From the NCBI GenBank assembly GCA_964636985.1, contig CAZWSX010000052.1:1-26639 (forward strand): 26,639 nt of DNA, in the 5' to 3' direction. The notes under the pieces were generated by a model that was not told the origin of the DNA, did no database searches, and saw only the letters and a program-made list of their open reading frames with translations. The DNA comes from CAZWSX01 sp964636985. GTDB taxonomy: Bacteria > Planctomycetota > Planctomycetia > Pirellulales > Pirellulaceae. The position numbers and the translations under genes were made by a program. Numbering within the stretch: position 1 is the stretch's first letter; the number at the start of each line of letters is the position of its first letter. Shown one piece after another: positions 7,813-14,881 of the stretch.

Positions 7813-8124
7813 CTAAGTGAACTTGACGGCGAAGAGTTCTTCGGCCCCTTCGATCACGCCGTCGAGATAGGGGACGACGCGGTATGTTTTGTGGCGGTTC
7901 AATAGCCGTGATGCTGCAAAAGGAAAAGTGCCGGTGTAGGTTCCGGCGGTGGCCGTCTCGGTCAGCGGGAAGGATGTTCCGCCGATCTTGGTGCCGCTGG
8001 CGACGTCGGCCGTGCTTTCGACGACATGAAAGGTGATCCCAACTACGCCTGTTCGTGGTGTGTCGTCGGGATTTTTCAGGACGACGGTGACCACATTGGC
8101 GACTCCCTTGGTTAGCATTCCCAT
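7813..8124 (-). CDS. Small beta-sandwich structural protein (hypothetical)
   Basis: This 103-residue protein begins MGMLTKGVANVVTVVLKNPDDTPRTG, continues with VVGITFHVVESTADVASGTKIGG and TETATAGTYTGTFPF, and ends with short beta strands. The alternating hydrophobic pattern and the 'NPDDTP..G' and 'TAGTYTGTF' turns fit an Ig-like or fibre-attachment fold, common in phage surface proteins. TGAGGT lies about six bases before the ATG at 8124. It precedes the portal-toxin gene on the same strand after a 189-bp gap. No specific family is recognised. Confidence 0.75.
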   Translation of the reverse strand: MGMLTKGVANVVTVVLKNPDDTPRTGVVGITFHVVESTADVASGTKIGGTSFPLTETATAGTYTGTFPFAASRLLNRHKTYRVVPYLDGVIEGAEELFAVKFT

Positions 8125-8295
8125 ACGCTGACCTCACATTTCAAATCAGGTTCGATGGTCACAGATGCCGAGGTTGCCGCGACACTCACGTCCGCTAACA
8201 CCGCGGCCGTCGCCGTGACATGGGCACACAGAAAGATGTCCGGTGGCGCCGATGGTTTGCCGCTGAATAGCGACCATAGGAAGTCCCACATTGGC

Positions 8296-8383
8296 AGGCT
8301 CCAGGCTTTTGGCGTAGGCGTCAGGCTCCAGGCTTCAGGCTTCAGGTTAGGAAGTCACTCCTGGAGCCTGGGGCCTAGAGCCT
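8296..8383. repeat. Dispersed GGCTTCAGGCTCCAGG hairpin repeat, copy 1
   Basis: The element carries several tandem GGCTCCAGG and GGCTTCAGG units on the left and an inverted CCTGGAGCCTGGGGCC arm on the right, able to fold as a long imperfect hairpin. It fills most of the gap between two minus-strand structural genes. Related copies occur at 9190-9247, 12664-12706 and 16227-16298. Confidence 0.8.
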
Positions 8384-8385
8384 GT

Positions 8386-9177
8386 TTAAGTAATTGACTC
8401 GACGGGATTTTGCGTTGCGTTTTCGGTGATCGTTTTGTCTTTCCAGGTGGTGCCATCGGGCTTGCGAACACGGATGGCGCCGGCGATGCGGGCGGCTTCC
8501 GTAAACAGTTCGATCACGAAGGCAAGCGTGTGATCGTCGGATGATCCCAGACCGGCGATGACATCCTCGACGCGTTTGGTGAGGACCGCGGCGGCGATGG
8601 TGCCGCTGTCGGGCGGAGCGGTGTAGCCGCTGGCTTGCAGGCATTGAGCAACCGCAGCCAGAACGGCAGCCTTGTTCGCGGTTGCGTTGCTTTCGGTAGC
8701 AAGGGCGGAAAGATTGGCTGGCGTGGCGCGGCTCGATACATCGGCGTCCAAGTGGTCGAGGCCTGTCGCGCGGCCGCTTGTGAGCCTCGACAGCAGGGTG
8801 GTCGTTCCACTCGTATCGCTGCCGACATAGGTCGACCGGCTCGACACCGCCGCATCCAGATTCGAGAGTCCAAGATTTCCATCGAAGGGATCGGTGGCGA
8901 CGATCACGCAGGCGATCATGACGTCGTCGCATCCCGTCGCCGTGGCCCGGATGACGAGTTCGCCAAGCGTGTCGCGGTCGGTGGCGTTGCCGGCCAAGGC
9001 GTAGAGGCCGCTAGCGATTTCGCTGACTGCGCCCGACGCGGCGCCAAACGCGCCACCATCTTTGGAGAGCGTGACAGTGGGAGACTTGCCTGTTTGAGGC
9101 GTGACATGGTCGGTCGACGAGACCAGCAGGAATGTGATGGGCCTGCCGGTCGAATTCTGTTTACGTGTTCGAATCAT
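8386..9177 (-). CDS. Phage structural or tail-associated protein with LSRLT repeat-like helix region
   Basis: This 263-residue protein starts MIRTRKQNSTGRPITFLLVS and has a beta-rich N-terminal part (SPTVTLSKDGGAFG, EIASGLYALAGNATDRDTLGELVIRATA). It then has a low-complexity segment with near repeats, SNLDAAVSSRST and DHLDADVSSRAT flanking LLSRLTSGRATG. The combination of an Ig-like head and a 'LDAAVSSR' coiled-coil-like stalk is a pattern I associate with phage tail or neck fibres. GGAAC lies about eight bases before the ATG at 9177. The gene is in the leftward series between two other structural-looking genes. The exact role is unknown. Confidence 0.75.
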   Translation of the reverse strand: MIRTRKQNSTGRPITFLLVSSTDHVTPQTGKSPTVTLSKDGGAFGAASGAVSEIASGLYALAGNATDRDTLGELVIRATATGCDDVMIACVIVATDPFDGNLGLSNLDAAVSSRSTYVGSDTSGTTTLLSRLTSGRATGLDHLDADVSSRATPANLSALATESNATANKAAVLAAVAQCLQASGYTAPPDSGTIAAAVLTKRVEDVIAGLGSSDDHTLAFVIELFTEAARIAGAIRVRKPDGTTWKDKTITENATQNPVESIT

Positions 9178-9189
9178 GATGTTAGTTCC

Positions 9190-9247
9190 AAGCCTTCAGG
9201 CTCCAGACTTCAGGCCCCAGGTTCTTGAATCTGTAATGCCTGGAGCC
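9190..9247. repeat. Dispersed GGCTTCAGGCTCCAGG hairpin repeat, copy 2
   Basis: This is a shorter, more diverged copy: CTTCAGGCTCCAGACTTCAG on the left and CCTGGAGCC at 9239-9247 on the right. It lies between the stop of the 359-residue gene and the start of the 263-residue gene. Confidence 0.7.
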
Positions 9248-9255
9248 GCTGTTTC

Positions 9256-10335
9256 TTAAAGTCCTGCGAAAATTCGTGAGTAGGAAACGCCGCTGGCCGC
9301 GTTCGACACCGTGATGTCGGCCAGGATGGGATTGACGGCGTAGCGGCTGCTGGTGTCGACGCTGAAAGCGCCGCCGTCCGTTCTGGTGGCTGCAGCGCAA
9401 ACAGCCGATCCACCCAAGTAGGCATCGAGATCCGCGGACAACGCAACCGCCATTCCAATGACGCTGATGCTGGTTGCGCCGTTCGGTTTTGCCGTGAGGT
9501 AGTAGTCGACGCCCGCGGACAATGTGGACAATGTGGACTCGTCGAACAGAATGACTCGACGTCGGGCACCGGTGGAGTTTTGATCATTGTCTGAGTCGAC
9601 GGTAATCGCTTGCAGGAGGTTCGTCCCATCGTGCAGCGTCACGTCGTAGGTGGTGGCGGCATTCATCGTGCCATAGATCGCGGCGCCCACGATCTTGTAG
9701 TTCGAACACCAACTCGTCGGAATATTGATCCGATTTCCTCTCTCGTCGGGCGTCGAATTCGAGGTAAACGTCGTCGAGATTGCAGCCGAAATGGGCAGGC
9801 CATAGGCCCTGGTGCTGCTACGAACGCCGAATGCAGCCGTCACGGTTTGCTTGGCACGCGAACCGGCATCGTTTTGAATCGCATAAGGCGATCCGCCGGG
9901 GATCGGCGTAATACTTGAAGTTGCGGCGAACGAGCAGTTGTTGCTCGCGTCGATGGTCCCGCTGTCGCGAGCGATGACCATCGCGACCCATTGCCCACGC
10001 GTCACCGCGATCGCGTTGTCGAGGGCTTTCCACTGCCACGTGTTGTTGCCGCCTGAGACGGGCGTGAACGTGACACTGGCGGGCGAACCGCCGCCGAGAA
10101 TCGTTCCATCAGGTACGCCATCGGCAACACCTTGCAGGCTCGCCTTATAAACTGGCGACGTCCCCGTGATGACGCCTTGCCGGAAGCCGACATCGACAAT
10201 CGTCGTATTCTCCGGGACCTGGAAGATGAATTCCATCGCATCGTTTGCCGCGTTCAGCGGAAAGTTGGCGATGGACGCGCTGGTGCCTCCGGGCCAGAAA
10301 GGCAGTTCGAATGATAGCCCTAAAATCCCGGCCAT
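9256..10335 (-). CDS. Beta-rich phage surface protein (hypothetical)
   Basis: This 359-residue protein is rich in Thr, Ser, Ala and Gly and is predicted to be almost all beta. It begins MAGILGLSFELPFWPGG and includes MEFIFQVPENTTIVDVGFRQG, WQWKALDNAIAVTRGQWVAM and a C-terminal AVNPILADITVSN. There are no membrane segments. The composition resembles capsid or tail fibre and receptor-binding proteins, but I recognise no specific family. AGGAAAC sits about seven bases before the ATG at 10335. It follows a small gene on the same strand with only a short gap. Confidence 0.8.
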   Translation of the reverse strand: MAGILGLSFELPFWPGGTSASIANFPLNAANDAMEFIFQVPENTTIVDVGFRQGVITGTSPVYKASLQGVADGVPDGTILGGGSPASVTFTPVSGGNNTWQWKALDNAIAVTRGQWVAMVIARDSGTIDASNNCSFAATSSITPIPGGSPYAIQNDAGSRAKQTVTAAFGVRSSTRAYGLPISAAISTTFTSNSTPDERGNRINIPTSWCSNYKIVGAAIYGTMNAATTYDVTLHDGTNLLQAITVDSDNDQNSTGARRRVILFDESTLSTLSAGVDYYLTAKPNGATSISVIGMAVALSADLDAYLGGSAVCAAATRTDGGAFSVDTSSRYAVNPILADITVSNAASGVSYSRIFAGL

Positions 10336-10344
10336 AATTGTTTC

Positions 10345-10605
10345 CTACCCGATGTCCAACAGAGTCAGATTGCTGGCCATGTCGAGTTCGATGGTCTTGC
10401 CGACAACCTGACTCGAATCGCTATAGTCGCTTGATCGCGCTTTCCAGTAGGCGAGCATCAAGAGGCGCGGGAGGCGATAGTCGAGGTCGGCCAGAATGGC
10501 GTCGATTTGATCGCGGCTCAATTCTTCCTGCGCGCCGCCTTTCCACTGGATGGTGATTCCGCCACTTGGCGGATAGATGATGCTCTCAACCTGTTCGGTC
10601 AGCAT
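10345..10605 (-). CDS. Small hypothetical phage protein (86 aa)
   Basis: This 86-residue protein reads MLTEQVESIIYPPSGGITIQ at the start and has a helical, acidic middle (AQEELSRDQIDAILADLDYR) followed by LPRLLMLAYWKARSSDYSDS. A TAGGAGC ribosome-binding site lies about seven bases before the ATG at 10605. It lies between a small membrane protein and the 359-residue beta-rich protein, on the same strand and tightly spaced. It looks like a genuine small structural or accessory gene; no function can be assigned. Confidence 0.75.
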   Translation of the reverse strand: MLTEQVESIIYPPSGGITIQWKGGAQEELSRDQIDAILADLDYRLPRLLMLAYWKARSSDYSDSSQVVGKTIELDMASNLTLLDIG

Positions 10606-10635
10606 GCCATTGCTCCTAGAGAGACTGGACGGAGG

Positions 10636-10977
10636 CTAGTGGCCTCTTTGATTTCCACTCACAATCTTGTCGAGCGATTCACGAAAACAGGTTTCCTGTT
10701 TGTCGCAGCGGTCTTGAAAGGCCTTGATCATTTCTGTTCGTTCTGCCCGATGATCTTCCTGCATCTTGGGAATGGTCCTGGTTGTGTGGAGGATCACGAG
10801 CCAAATCGCGAGGCCCAATCCGCCAAATTGCGTCACCAGACCGGTTACGGATATGCCCAGGTTTGCTGGCTCGGATTGAGCTACCTGCGACAACACGTAC
10901 CCGATCGACCAGACCAGCGCGGACATGGCTCCCACTGCGATTTCCGACTGCGCTAACGGACTAAAAAAGCCTCGCAT
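10636..10977 (-). CDS. Small membrane protein with two helices and coiled-coil tail
   Basis: The protein has 113 residues from the ATG at 10977, which is preceded by GAGGGG at good spacing. Two hydrophobic segments are visible (IAVGAMSALVWSIGYVLSQVA and ISVTGLVTQFGGLGLAIWLV), followed by a charged helical tail (PKMQEDHRAERTEMIKAFQD). This topology is common to small phage lysis accessory proteins and holin-like proteins, and it lies in the same strand block as the holin-like gene and the C1 peptidase. Assigning it as a second holin or spanin-like partner is inference. An open frame continues upstream of the chosen start but overlaps the previous gene. Confidence 0.7.
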   Translation of the reverse strand: MRGFFSPLAQSEIAVGAMSALVWSIGYVLSQVAQSEPANLGISVTGLVTQFGGLGLAIWLVILHTTRTIPKMQEDHRAERTEMIKAFQDRCDKQETCFRESLDKIVSGNQRGH

Positions 10978-10991
10978 TGTGTGCCCCTCTG

Positions 10992-11791
10992 CTAGTTGAG
11001 GCGAACAACAAAATGGACACGGACCACCATCGCTAGCGCGGCAAAGAGCACCGCCCCGATGCACAAGGCGAAAGGCGAAAGCCCAGTGGCAGTGACGACC
11101 CGCTGGTCGAGTGCGTCTGCACCGGCGTTGACGGTGTCGCGCGTCGTTGCGACGGCGAACTCACGACCACGCTGGAGACTTTCGTCGCGAAAGGCTGCGC
11201 CGCGATTGGTGCCGTAGTCGATGATCTCACGGGCACTCTCCACCAGCCCCCGAAGGGGCCGTGGCGGTATTCGTAAGTGGTTGTTGTCAGATTCACCGTC
11301 GTCAAACTGGGCGTCGTAAAATTTGCGGTGGACTGGCCAGCCTCCTTCGTTTGGTATCCGGTTGGCCAGTGGAGTTCGCCGTTGATGCATTGGTACGTCA
11401 CGCCTGGCACGTAGTAGACTCCTGCGGCGAAATCGGGGCCGCTCGATGATTTGGCAGCACGTGCACAGGAACAGCGACACTCGGCTCCGCATGAGCAAAC
11501 AGCAGTAGGCATGATCGCCTTTGCTGGTTTCACTAGGGCCATCGATTCGCTCGTGTCAGTTTCCATCGATACGTTCGTGCTGACATCGATTGGGTCGAAC
11601 TGGACGAACTTCTCAGAAATTGGCCGCTGGCGAACAGGTTGTGGCGCCGCTTCCGCGATTTGCTCAACGTCCTTGGTCACCTCCACGACGGGGCTGACTG
11701 GCGGCTTGATGACCGATGGTTCCAGGTCGAGCGAACACGCGAACGCGGTGAGTGCTGTTGTAGTGAGCGCAAAGACTTGATGAGTCTGCAT
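10992..11791 (-). CDS. Secreted Cys-rich protein with C-terminal membrane anchor, frame broken once
   Basis: Two overlapping minus-strand frames each make sense over half of this region. The first starts at ATG 11791 with AGGAG seven bases upstream, overlapping the stop of the peptidase gene. It has a signal-like N-terminus (MQTHQVFALTTTALTAFACS), a Pro/Val-rich stalk and a Cys cluster (CSCGAECRCSCARA). At about 11250 coding sense passes to the -1 frame, which reads RGLVESAREIIDYGTNRGAA and ends with a membrane helix (SPFALCIGAVLFAALAMVV). Read with one -1 shift the product is 266 residues. A GC-rich hairpin with a TTCG loop lies exactly at the switch. It could be a mutation, a sequencing error or a programmed shift. 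Without a shift the first frame runs on to 11033 with an unconvincing tail. Function is unknown. Confidence 0.5.
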
Positions 11792-11801
11792 GGCGAGGCT
11801 C

Positions 11802-12656
11802 CTAAACAAAATGGATCCCTTTAGCCCAGTCGTAGGCCCGTGGCTTGATGTCGATCATGTCGGAGAAGCCGACGACGGTTTGACGCAGGCACCACTCGTC
11901 GATCACGTCGGGATGGATGTAGGCCAGCCCGTGGTCGCCCCAGTTACGTCCCCATGAGTTGAACAGCGTGATATAGGGACGGCCTTTGGAGTCCTTGAAC
12001 TGTTTGTTCCAGTCGAGCAGGGCCACCGAGTGCCCGCCGCCATACTGGCGATACTGGTCGACGCGGCCATCGTTGCCTGGGTTCAGCGACCACAGGATGC
12101 CGATGTCGACTCCGCCGATCCCGTGCACCAGCCAGGCCAGGACTTCGCCGTAGTTCTTCAGTTCTTTCCAGGAGCGAATGCGATAGTTCTTGGCATCGGT
12201 ATCGAGCTTCGGTCGCAGGTCGGGCGGAATGCTGGCGTAGCGGCCTGGATAGGGCCAGAGTTCCTCGCGCGGCGTGCCGATCTCGCGAGCACAATCGGCG
12301 TTGCCGGAAATGGTCGAGCCGTTGTCGCCGTGAATGCCATCGCGCTCTTGCGCCGTTCGGTAGGCGTACATTCGGTTGAGCTGCACCGTGTCGCCGTTGG
12401 TTTGCCTGTAATAGGCGAGTTCCTGGCATGATGTTCGAGCGTGGCCGGCGCAGCTTCCGACCGAGCCTTGATTCTCGATCTGCATCCACTTGGCTACGCC
12501 CATCGAATCGGGCAACGCTTCAACGTCGACGTCGGTTGAGACGGGAAAGGCGAGCAACATCATGTCGCGGATGCGGGAGAAGTTCTCCTTCTCCGCGCAC
12601 CAACCGTAGTGGCCGTTCTCGACGAAGAAATCATGATTGGGGGGTGGGGAGAGCAT
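11802..12656 (-). CDS. Papain-like cysteine peptidase (family C1)
   Basis: This 284-residue enzyme has the full C1 active-site layout. QGSVGSCAGHA holds the oxyanion Gln63 and nucleophile Cys69, GGGHSVALLDW holds His209, and LFNSWGRNWGDHG holds Asn233 followed by Trp235. There is no signal peptide or long propeptide, so it would be made active in the cytoplasm unless exported by a holin-like route or packaged. It sits in a leftward series after a holin-like gene and two small membrane proteins, where a phage usually places its endolysin. Papain-fold enzymes can cut peptides or proteins. Use as a lysis enzyme, a virion maturation protease or an injected effector are all possible. The peptidase fold is firm; the role is inference. 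Confidence 0.88.
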   Translation of the reverse strand: MLSPPPNHDFFVENGHYGWCAEKENFSRIRDMMLLAFPVSTDVDVEALPDSMGVAKWMQIENQGSVGSCAGHARTSCQELAYYRQTNGDTVQLNRMYAYRTAQERDGIHGDNGSTISGNADCAREIGTPREELWPYPGRYASIPPDLRPKLDTDAKNYRIRSWKELKNYGEVLAWLVHGIGGVDIGILWSLNPGNDGRVDQYRQYGGGHSVALLDWNKQFKDSKGRPYITLFNSWGRNWGDHGLAYIHPDVIDEWCLRQTVVGFSDMIDIKPRAYDWAKGIHFV

Positions 12657-12663
12657 TTTTGGG

Positions 12664-12706
12664 AGGCTCCAGGCTTTAGGCTTCAGGCTCCAGGTTTAAA
12701 GCAGGC
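12664..12706. repeat. Dispersed GGCTTCAGGCTCCAGG repeat, copy 3
   Basis: This element reads GGCTCCAGGCTTTAGGC then TTCAGGCTCCAGG and TTTAAAGCAGGC. It lies in the 78-bp gap upstream of the C1 peptidase start. It shows the same direct units as the other copies but only a weak inverted arm. Confidence 0.75.
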
Positions 12707-12734
12707 TTCCCTTCCGGAACCTGCGTGGCCTTAG

Positions 12735-13109
12735 CTAACGTCGAAATCCGTCGGCAACTTCGGAGAAGACTTTCTTCGCTTTCGCCGGATCGAGTTCGGT
12801 GGAACCGAGTTCGGGTTCCATCGCGGCGGATAACTTTGCGCGGAATTTGGTGCGGGCCGCTTCGCCTTCGACGCGGATGGCTTCCATCGTTTCGCTGACG
12901 GTTTTCTTGGGCGACTCGGCGTACTTATCGGCGATGGCCGCCAGGTCGTAGCGATATTCCTTCGTGGCGATGGCGACCTTGCCGGCGATGTCGGTTCCCA
13001 GGCCGCCTGGTTCAAGGTGCCGTAAAACATTCCAACCGGCTAATAGGGCCAGGCCGACGGAAAGGGCGAGCAGGAAACGTCGCCCGCTCGACGCGAGAGA
13101 GTCGCTCAT
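12735..13109 (-). CDS. Small membrane-anchored protein (124 aa)
   Basis: The ATG at 13109 overlaps the stop of the upstream gene as ATGA, a coupled start. The protein has an N-terminal membrane helix (FLLALSVGLALLAGWNVL) followed by a long charged helical region (DLAAIADKYAESPKKTVSET, EGEAARTKFRAKLSAAMEP). Such single-pass proteins with coiled-coil-like periplasmic tails are common in phage lysis clusters as spanin-like or accessory proteins, but no lipobox or family motif is visible. A longer open frame extends upstream to 13442 and shadows the neighbouring gene, so the coupled ATG is preferred. Confidence 0.7.
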   Translation of the reverse strand: MSDSLASSGRRFLLALSVGLALLAGWNVLRHLEPGGLGTDIAGKVAIATKEYRYDLAAIADKYAESPKKTVSETMEAIRVEGEAARTKFRAKLSAAMEPELGSTELDPAKAKKVFSEVADGFRR

Positions 13110-13447
13110 GGTTGCCCCCTTTGGGCGATCGCCAGATCGAGAGCGGTTTTGGCGAGTTCGAGTTTGCCGTCGCGGAGCAACCGGATGACGTGCGCCATGG
13201 CGATATCGTCGACGTTTTCGGCATCGAACACTTCGACGATGGCCTGCTTGGGCGCGGTGGCCGAGACACGACCATTTGTTGCGGCGGCGCTTGCGATCGC
13301 GCGCTTTCGCATCAACAGAGGGCCAAAGCCGATCGCGGCGGAGACTGCGACGACAACGGCCAAAAGGGGCATGGTGTTCCACGGAATGGCGTTCCACAGA
13401 ACAGCGTTCAGCGGTGTCCATTCCAGAGACGGCATATCCCACGGCAT
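13106..13447 (-). CDS. Small membrane protein (113 aa)
   Basis: The protein starts at an ATG with GAGG about eight bases upstream. The first 26 residues are rich in Trp, Pro and Asn (MPWDMPSLEWTPLNAVLWNA). A hydrophobic helix follows (MPLLAVVVAVSAAIGFGPLL), then a basic stop-transfer and a soluble helical C-terminus (IAMAHVIRLLRDGKLELAKT). It is translationally coupled to the next gene through an ATGA overlap. It belongs to the small-membrane-protein set around the holin-like gene; its function is unknown. Confidence 0.7.
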   Translation of the reverse strand: MPWDMPSLEWTPLNAVLWNAIPWNTMPLLAVVVAVSAAIGFGPLLMRKRAIASAAATNGRVSATAPKQAIVEVFDAENVDDIAMAHVIRLLRDGKLELAKTALDLAIAQRGQP

Positions 13448-13624
13448 GGGATCATCCTCATAGCAGGTACAAATTGAGAACTATTCACAACATCGTGACG
13501 ATGTGTTGAGAAGCGTCGTTGTCTCTCCTCACCACAAAAGCAAGTTCCGTGATGAGAAGAGACGCGGACGATCGGCACCTGGTTCGATCGGCAGATCAAC
13601 CCAGGGCGATCGGCGAGCGGGACC

Positions 13625-13810
13625 TCAAGCGATCTTGTCGATAGGCTGGCCCGAGATGAGCCGCAAGACAATGTTGGCGACCGCGAGTCCCGCGACGACG
13701 TAAGGCTGGAACTGGGGCGGGATAGCACCCGCGAGCGTTCCTCCGACCGAGATGATCAACGTCAAAGCGTTGACCCAAAACGTTTTCGACTCGACAAGCG
13801 ACTTCGGCAT
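13625..13810 (-). CDS. Holin-like two-helix membrane protein
   Basis: This 61-residue protein starts at an ATG with GGGAG eight bases upstream; an ATG six codons earlier is possible. It has a short polar N-terminus (MPKSLVESKTFWVN), a hydrophobic helix (ALTLIISVGGTLAGAI), a turn with PPQFQP, a second helix (YVVAGLAVANIVLRLI) and a short tail. Size and topology match small phage holins, which form membrane holes that time lysis. It is the first gene of the leftward block, upstream of the C1 peptidase and other membrane proteins, which supports a lysis module. Confidence 0.7.
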   Translation of the reverse strand: MPKSLVESKTFWVNALTLIISVGGTLAGAIPPQFQPYVVAGLAVANIVLRLISGQPIDKIA

Positions 13811-13828
13811 CGTGCGATCTCCCAACAT

Positions 13829-14116
13829 GCGAAACGAAACTCATTTCGTGAAGCAAGTTGGACTCGCGAAGCGCGGTGGGGTCAAGAACCTTGGTGCGCG
13901 GGGGAATTCACCACGGAGAGAATGGAGAGACGGAGGGAACGGAGGGGAGCGAGCCGTCTCGCGACGCGATGGTGGGTGAGTCACAATATGTCACTGCCAT
14001 AGAGCATGGCGAACCTGCGGCGCAGTCTAATGCGAATTCCCCGACGACTGTTGCTCGGACAGGCAGTCCCAAAGTTGTGTGGTGACTCATCACCACTCTC
14101 CGTGATAGGAAAACCG
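13829..14116. promoter_or_regulatory. Divergent intergenic region with CACGGAGA repeats and hairpin
   Basis: This 288-bp gap separates the leftward and rightward blocks, so promoters for both should lie here, although I could not identify a convincing -35/-10 pair. It holds a CACGGAGAGAATGGAGAG-type purine repeat (about 13911-13950). A 7-bp perfect hairpin (GTGGTGA, loop CTCA, TCACCAC) lies at 14079-14096, about 20 bases before the 14117 start. A half-site TGAGTCAC at 13977-13984 is repeated inverted inside that hairpin. It could be an operator, but this is inference. Confidence 0.4.
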
Positions 14117-14662
14117 ATGCCCTACAAACGCCCCAACGGTCTACTCAACAGAGACTCGCTCGTCAGGCAATTTGAGAAGGCGATCAAGAATCTAGTCAAC
14201 CGGTTTCGGAACCATCCCTACGCCTTCTACACCGAAACAGATATGCATTGTTACCTGTATCACCGTCTTTACGCTGGTGGAACCTTTAATGGATTACACA
14301 AAACGGCGGATGGTCACGACACGATACTTCTCCATAAAGAGTATCCAACAGTGGCGCGATACCGCAGGCAAGATGGCAGGCAACTCAAGAACGACCCAAC
14401 CGGTCGGCGACGGGGCGCCTTCGATATTTCGATTTGGGACCCGCAGTACATTGCGACGGCGAATCATCGCAAACAGAAGGTACTTATCGCCGCGGAGCTA
14501 GCGCTGAATGAGTGTGCGACGAAGAGTGTTCACACGATCAACGATGCAACCAAACTAGCCGATCCGCAGAACGAGGTGCAGCATGGATATCTGCTCTACT
14601 TCGTTCGCGATAACCCGGACTACGAGCGGAATCGGGAAACAGCTGAACGACGCTGCAACTAG
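14117..14662 (+). CDS. PD-(D/E)XK nuclease-like protein (putative)
   Basis: This 181-residue protein starts at ATG 14117 with AGGAAA about seven bases upstream; an upstream in-frame ATG lacks such a site. It has a helical N-terminus with FYTETDMHCYLYHRL (Glu40), a middle HKEYPTVARYRR, then RRGAFDISIWDPQ (Asp103) and KVLIAAELALNE (Glu127). The order Glu, FDIxIWD, then a strand ending in AELALN resembles the core of PD-(D/E)XK restriction-endonuclease-like folds, though the usual ExK lysine is replaced by Leu. That may mean a divergent or inactive site. It stands alone at the strand switch and is less GC-rich than the structural genes, as expected of a cargo or defence gene. The function is unproven. 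Confidence 0.65.
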   Translation: MPYKRPNGLLNRDSLVRQFEKAIKNLVNRFRNHPYAFYTETDMHCYLYHRLYAGGTFNGLHKTADGHDTILLHKEYPTVARYRRQDGRQLKNDPTGRRRGAFDISIWDPQYIATANHRKQKVLIAAELALNECATKSVHTINDATKLADPQNEVQHGYLLYFVRDNPDYERNRETAERRCN

Positions 14663-14881
14663 AGTTCACGTGGCATTTGCGATTGCGCATGGGAGCTCGA
14701 AGCCGAAGCCGATCTATTTGGGCCCGGCGCCTTGGAGTGCCTGACTGGCACTGACTACCTAGTCAAGCACGTTCTTTTGAACCTCACTAACTTGGCTGCT
14801 GACAGTTTGGACTGGTAGGCTTCTCGCAACAATTGCAACGCAATTCTTTTTGAGGTTCTCGACTTGAGTTGAGTCCTGCGG
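14663..14881 (+). other. Intergenic region before head operon
   Basis: This 219-bp gap has no convincing gene. It should contain the promoter of the head operon, but no clear -35/-10 pair was found. A small hairpin with a T-run near its right end is listed separately. Confidence 0.4.
14831..14851 (+). terminator. Weak candidate intrinsic terminator
   Basis: AATTGC and GCAATT flank a three-base loop, followed after one C by TTTTT. The stem is only 6 bp and AT-rich, so termination would be weak. It could separate the PD-(D/E)XK-like gene from the head operon. Confidence 0.25.

Noticed and set aside
8155..8397. An 80-codon plus-strand frame over hairpin repeat copy 1
   Set aside because: Most of it translates the repeat units; there is no ribosome-binding site and neighbouring genes are on the other strand.
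11033..11250. The in-frame tail of the Cys-rich protein continuing to 11033 as the natural C-terminus
   Set aside because: It turns into Ser/Thr/Pro/Arg sequence of shadow type, while the -1 frame holds a regular helix and membrane segment and ends with a stop just before a good ribosome-binding site for the next gene.
12735..13442. A 235-residue version of the small membrane protein starting further upstream
   Set aside because: Its first 111 residues overlap the neighbouring 113-residue gene in another frame and look like shadow sequence; the ATGA-coupled start at 13109 is better.
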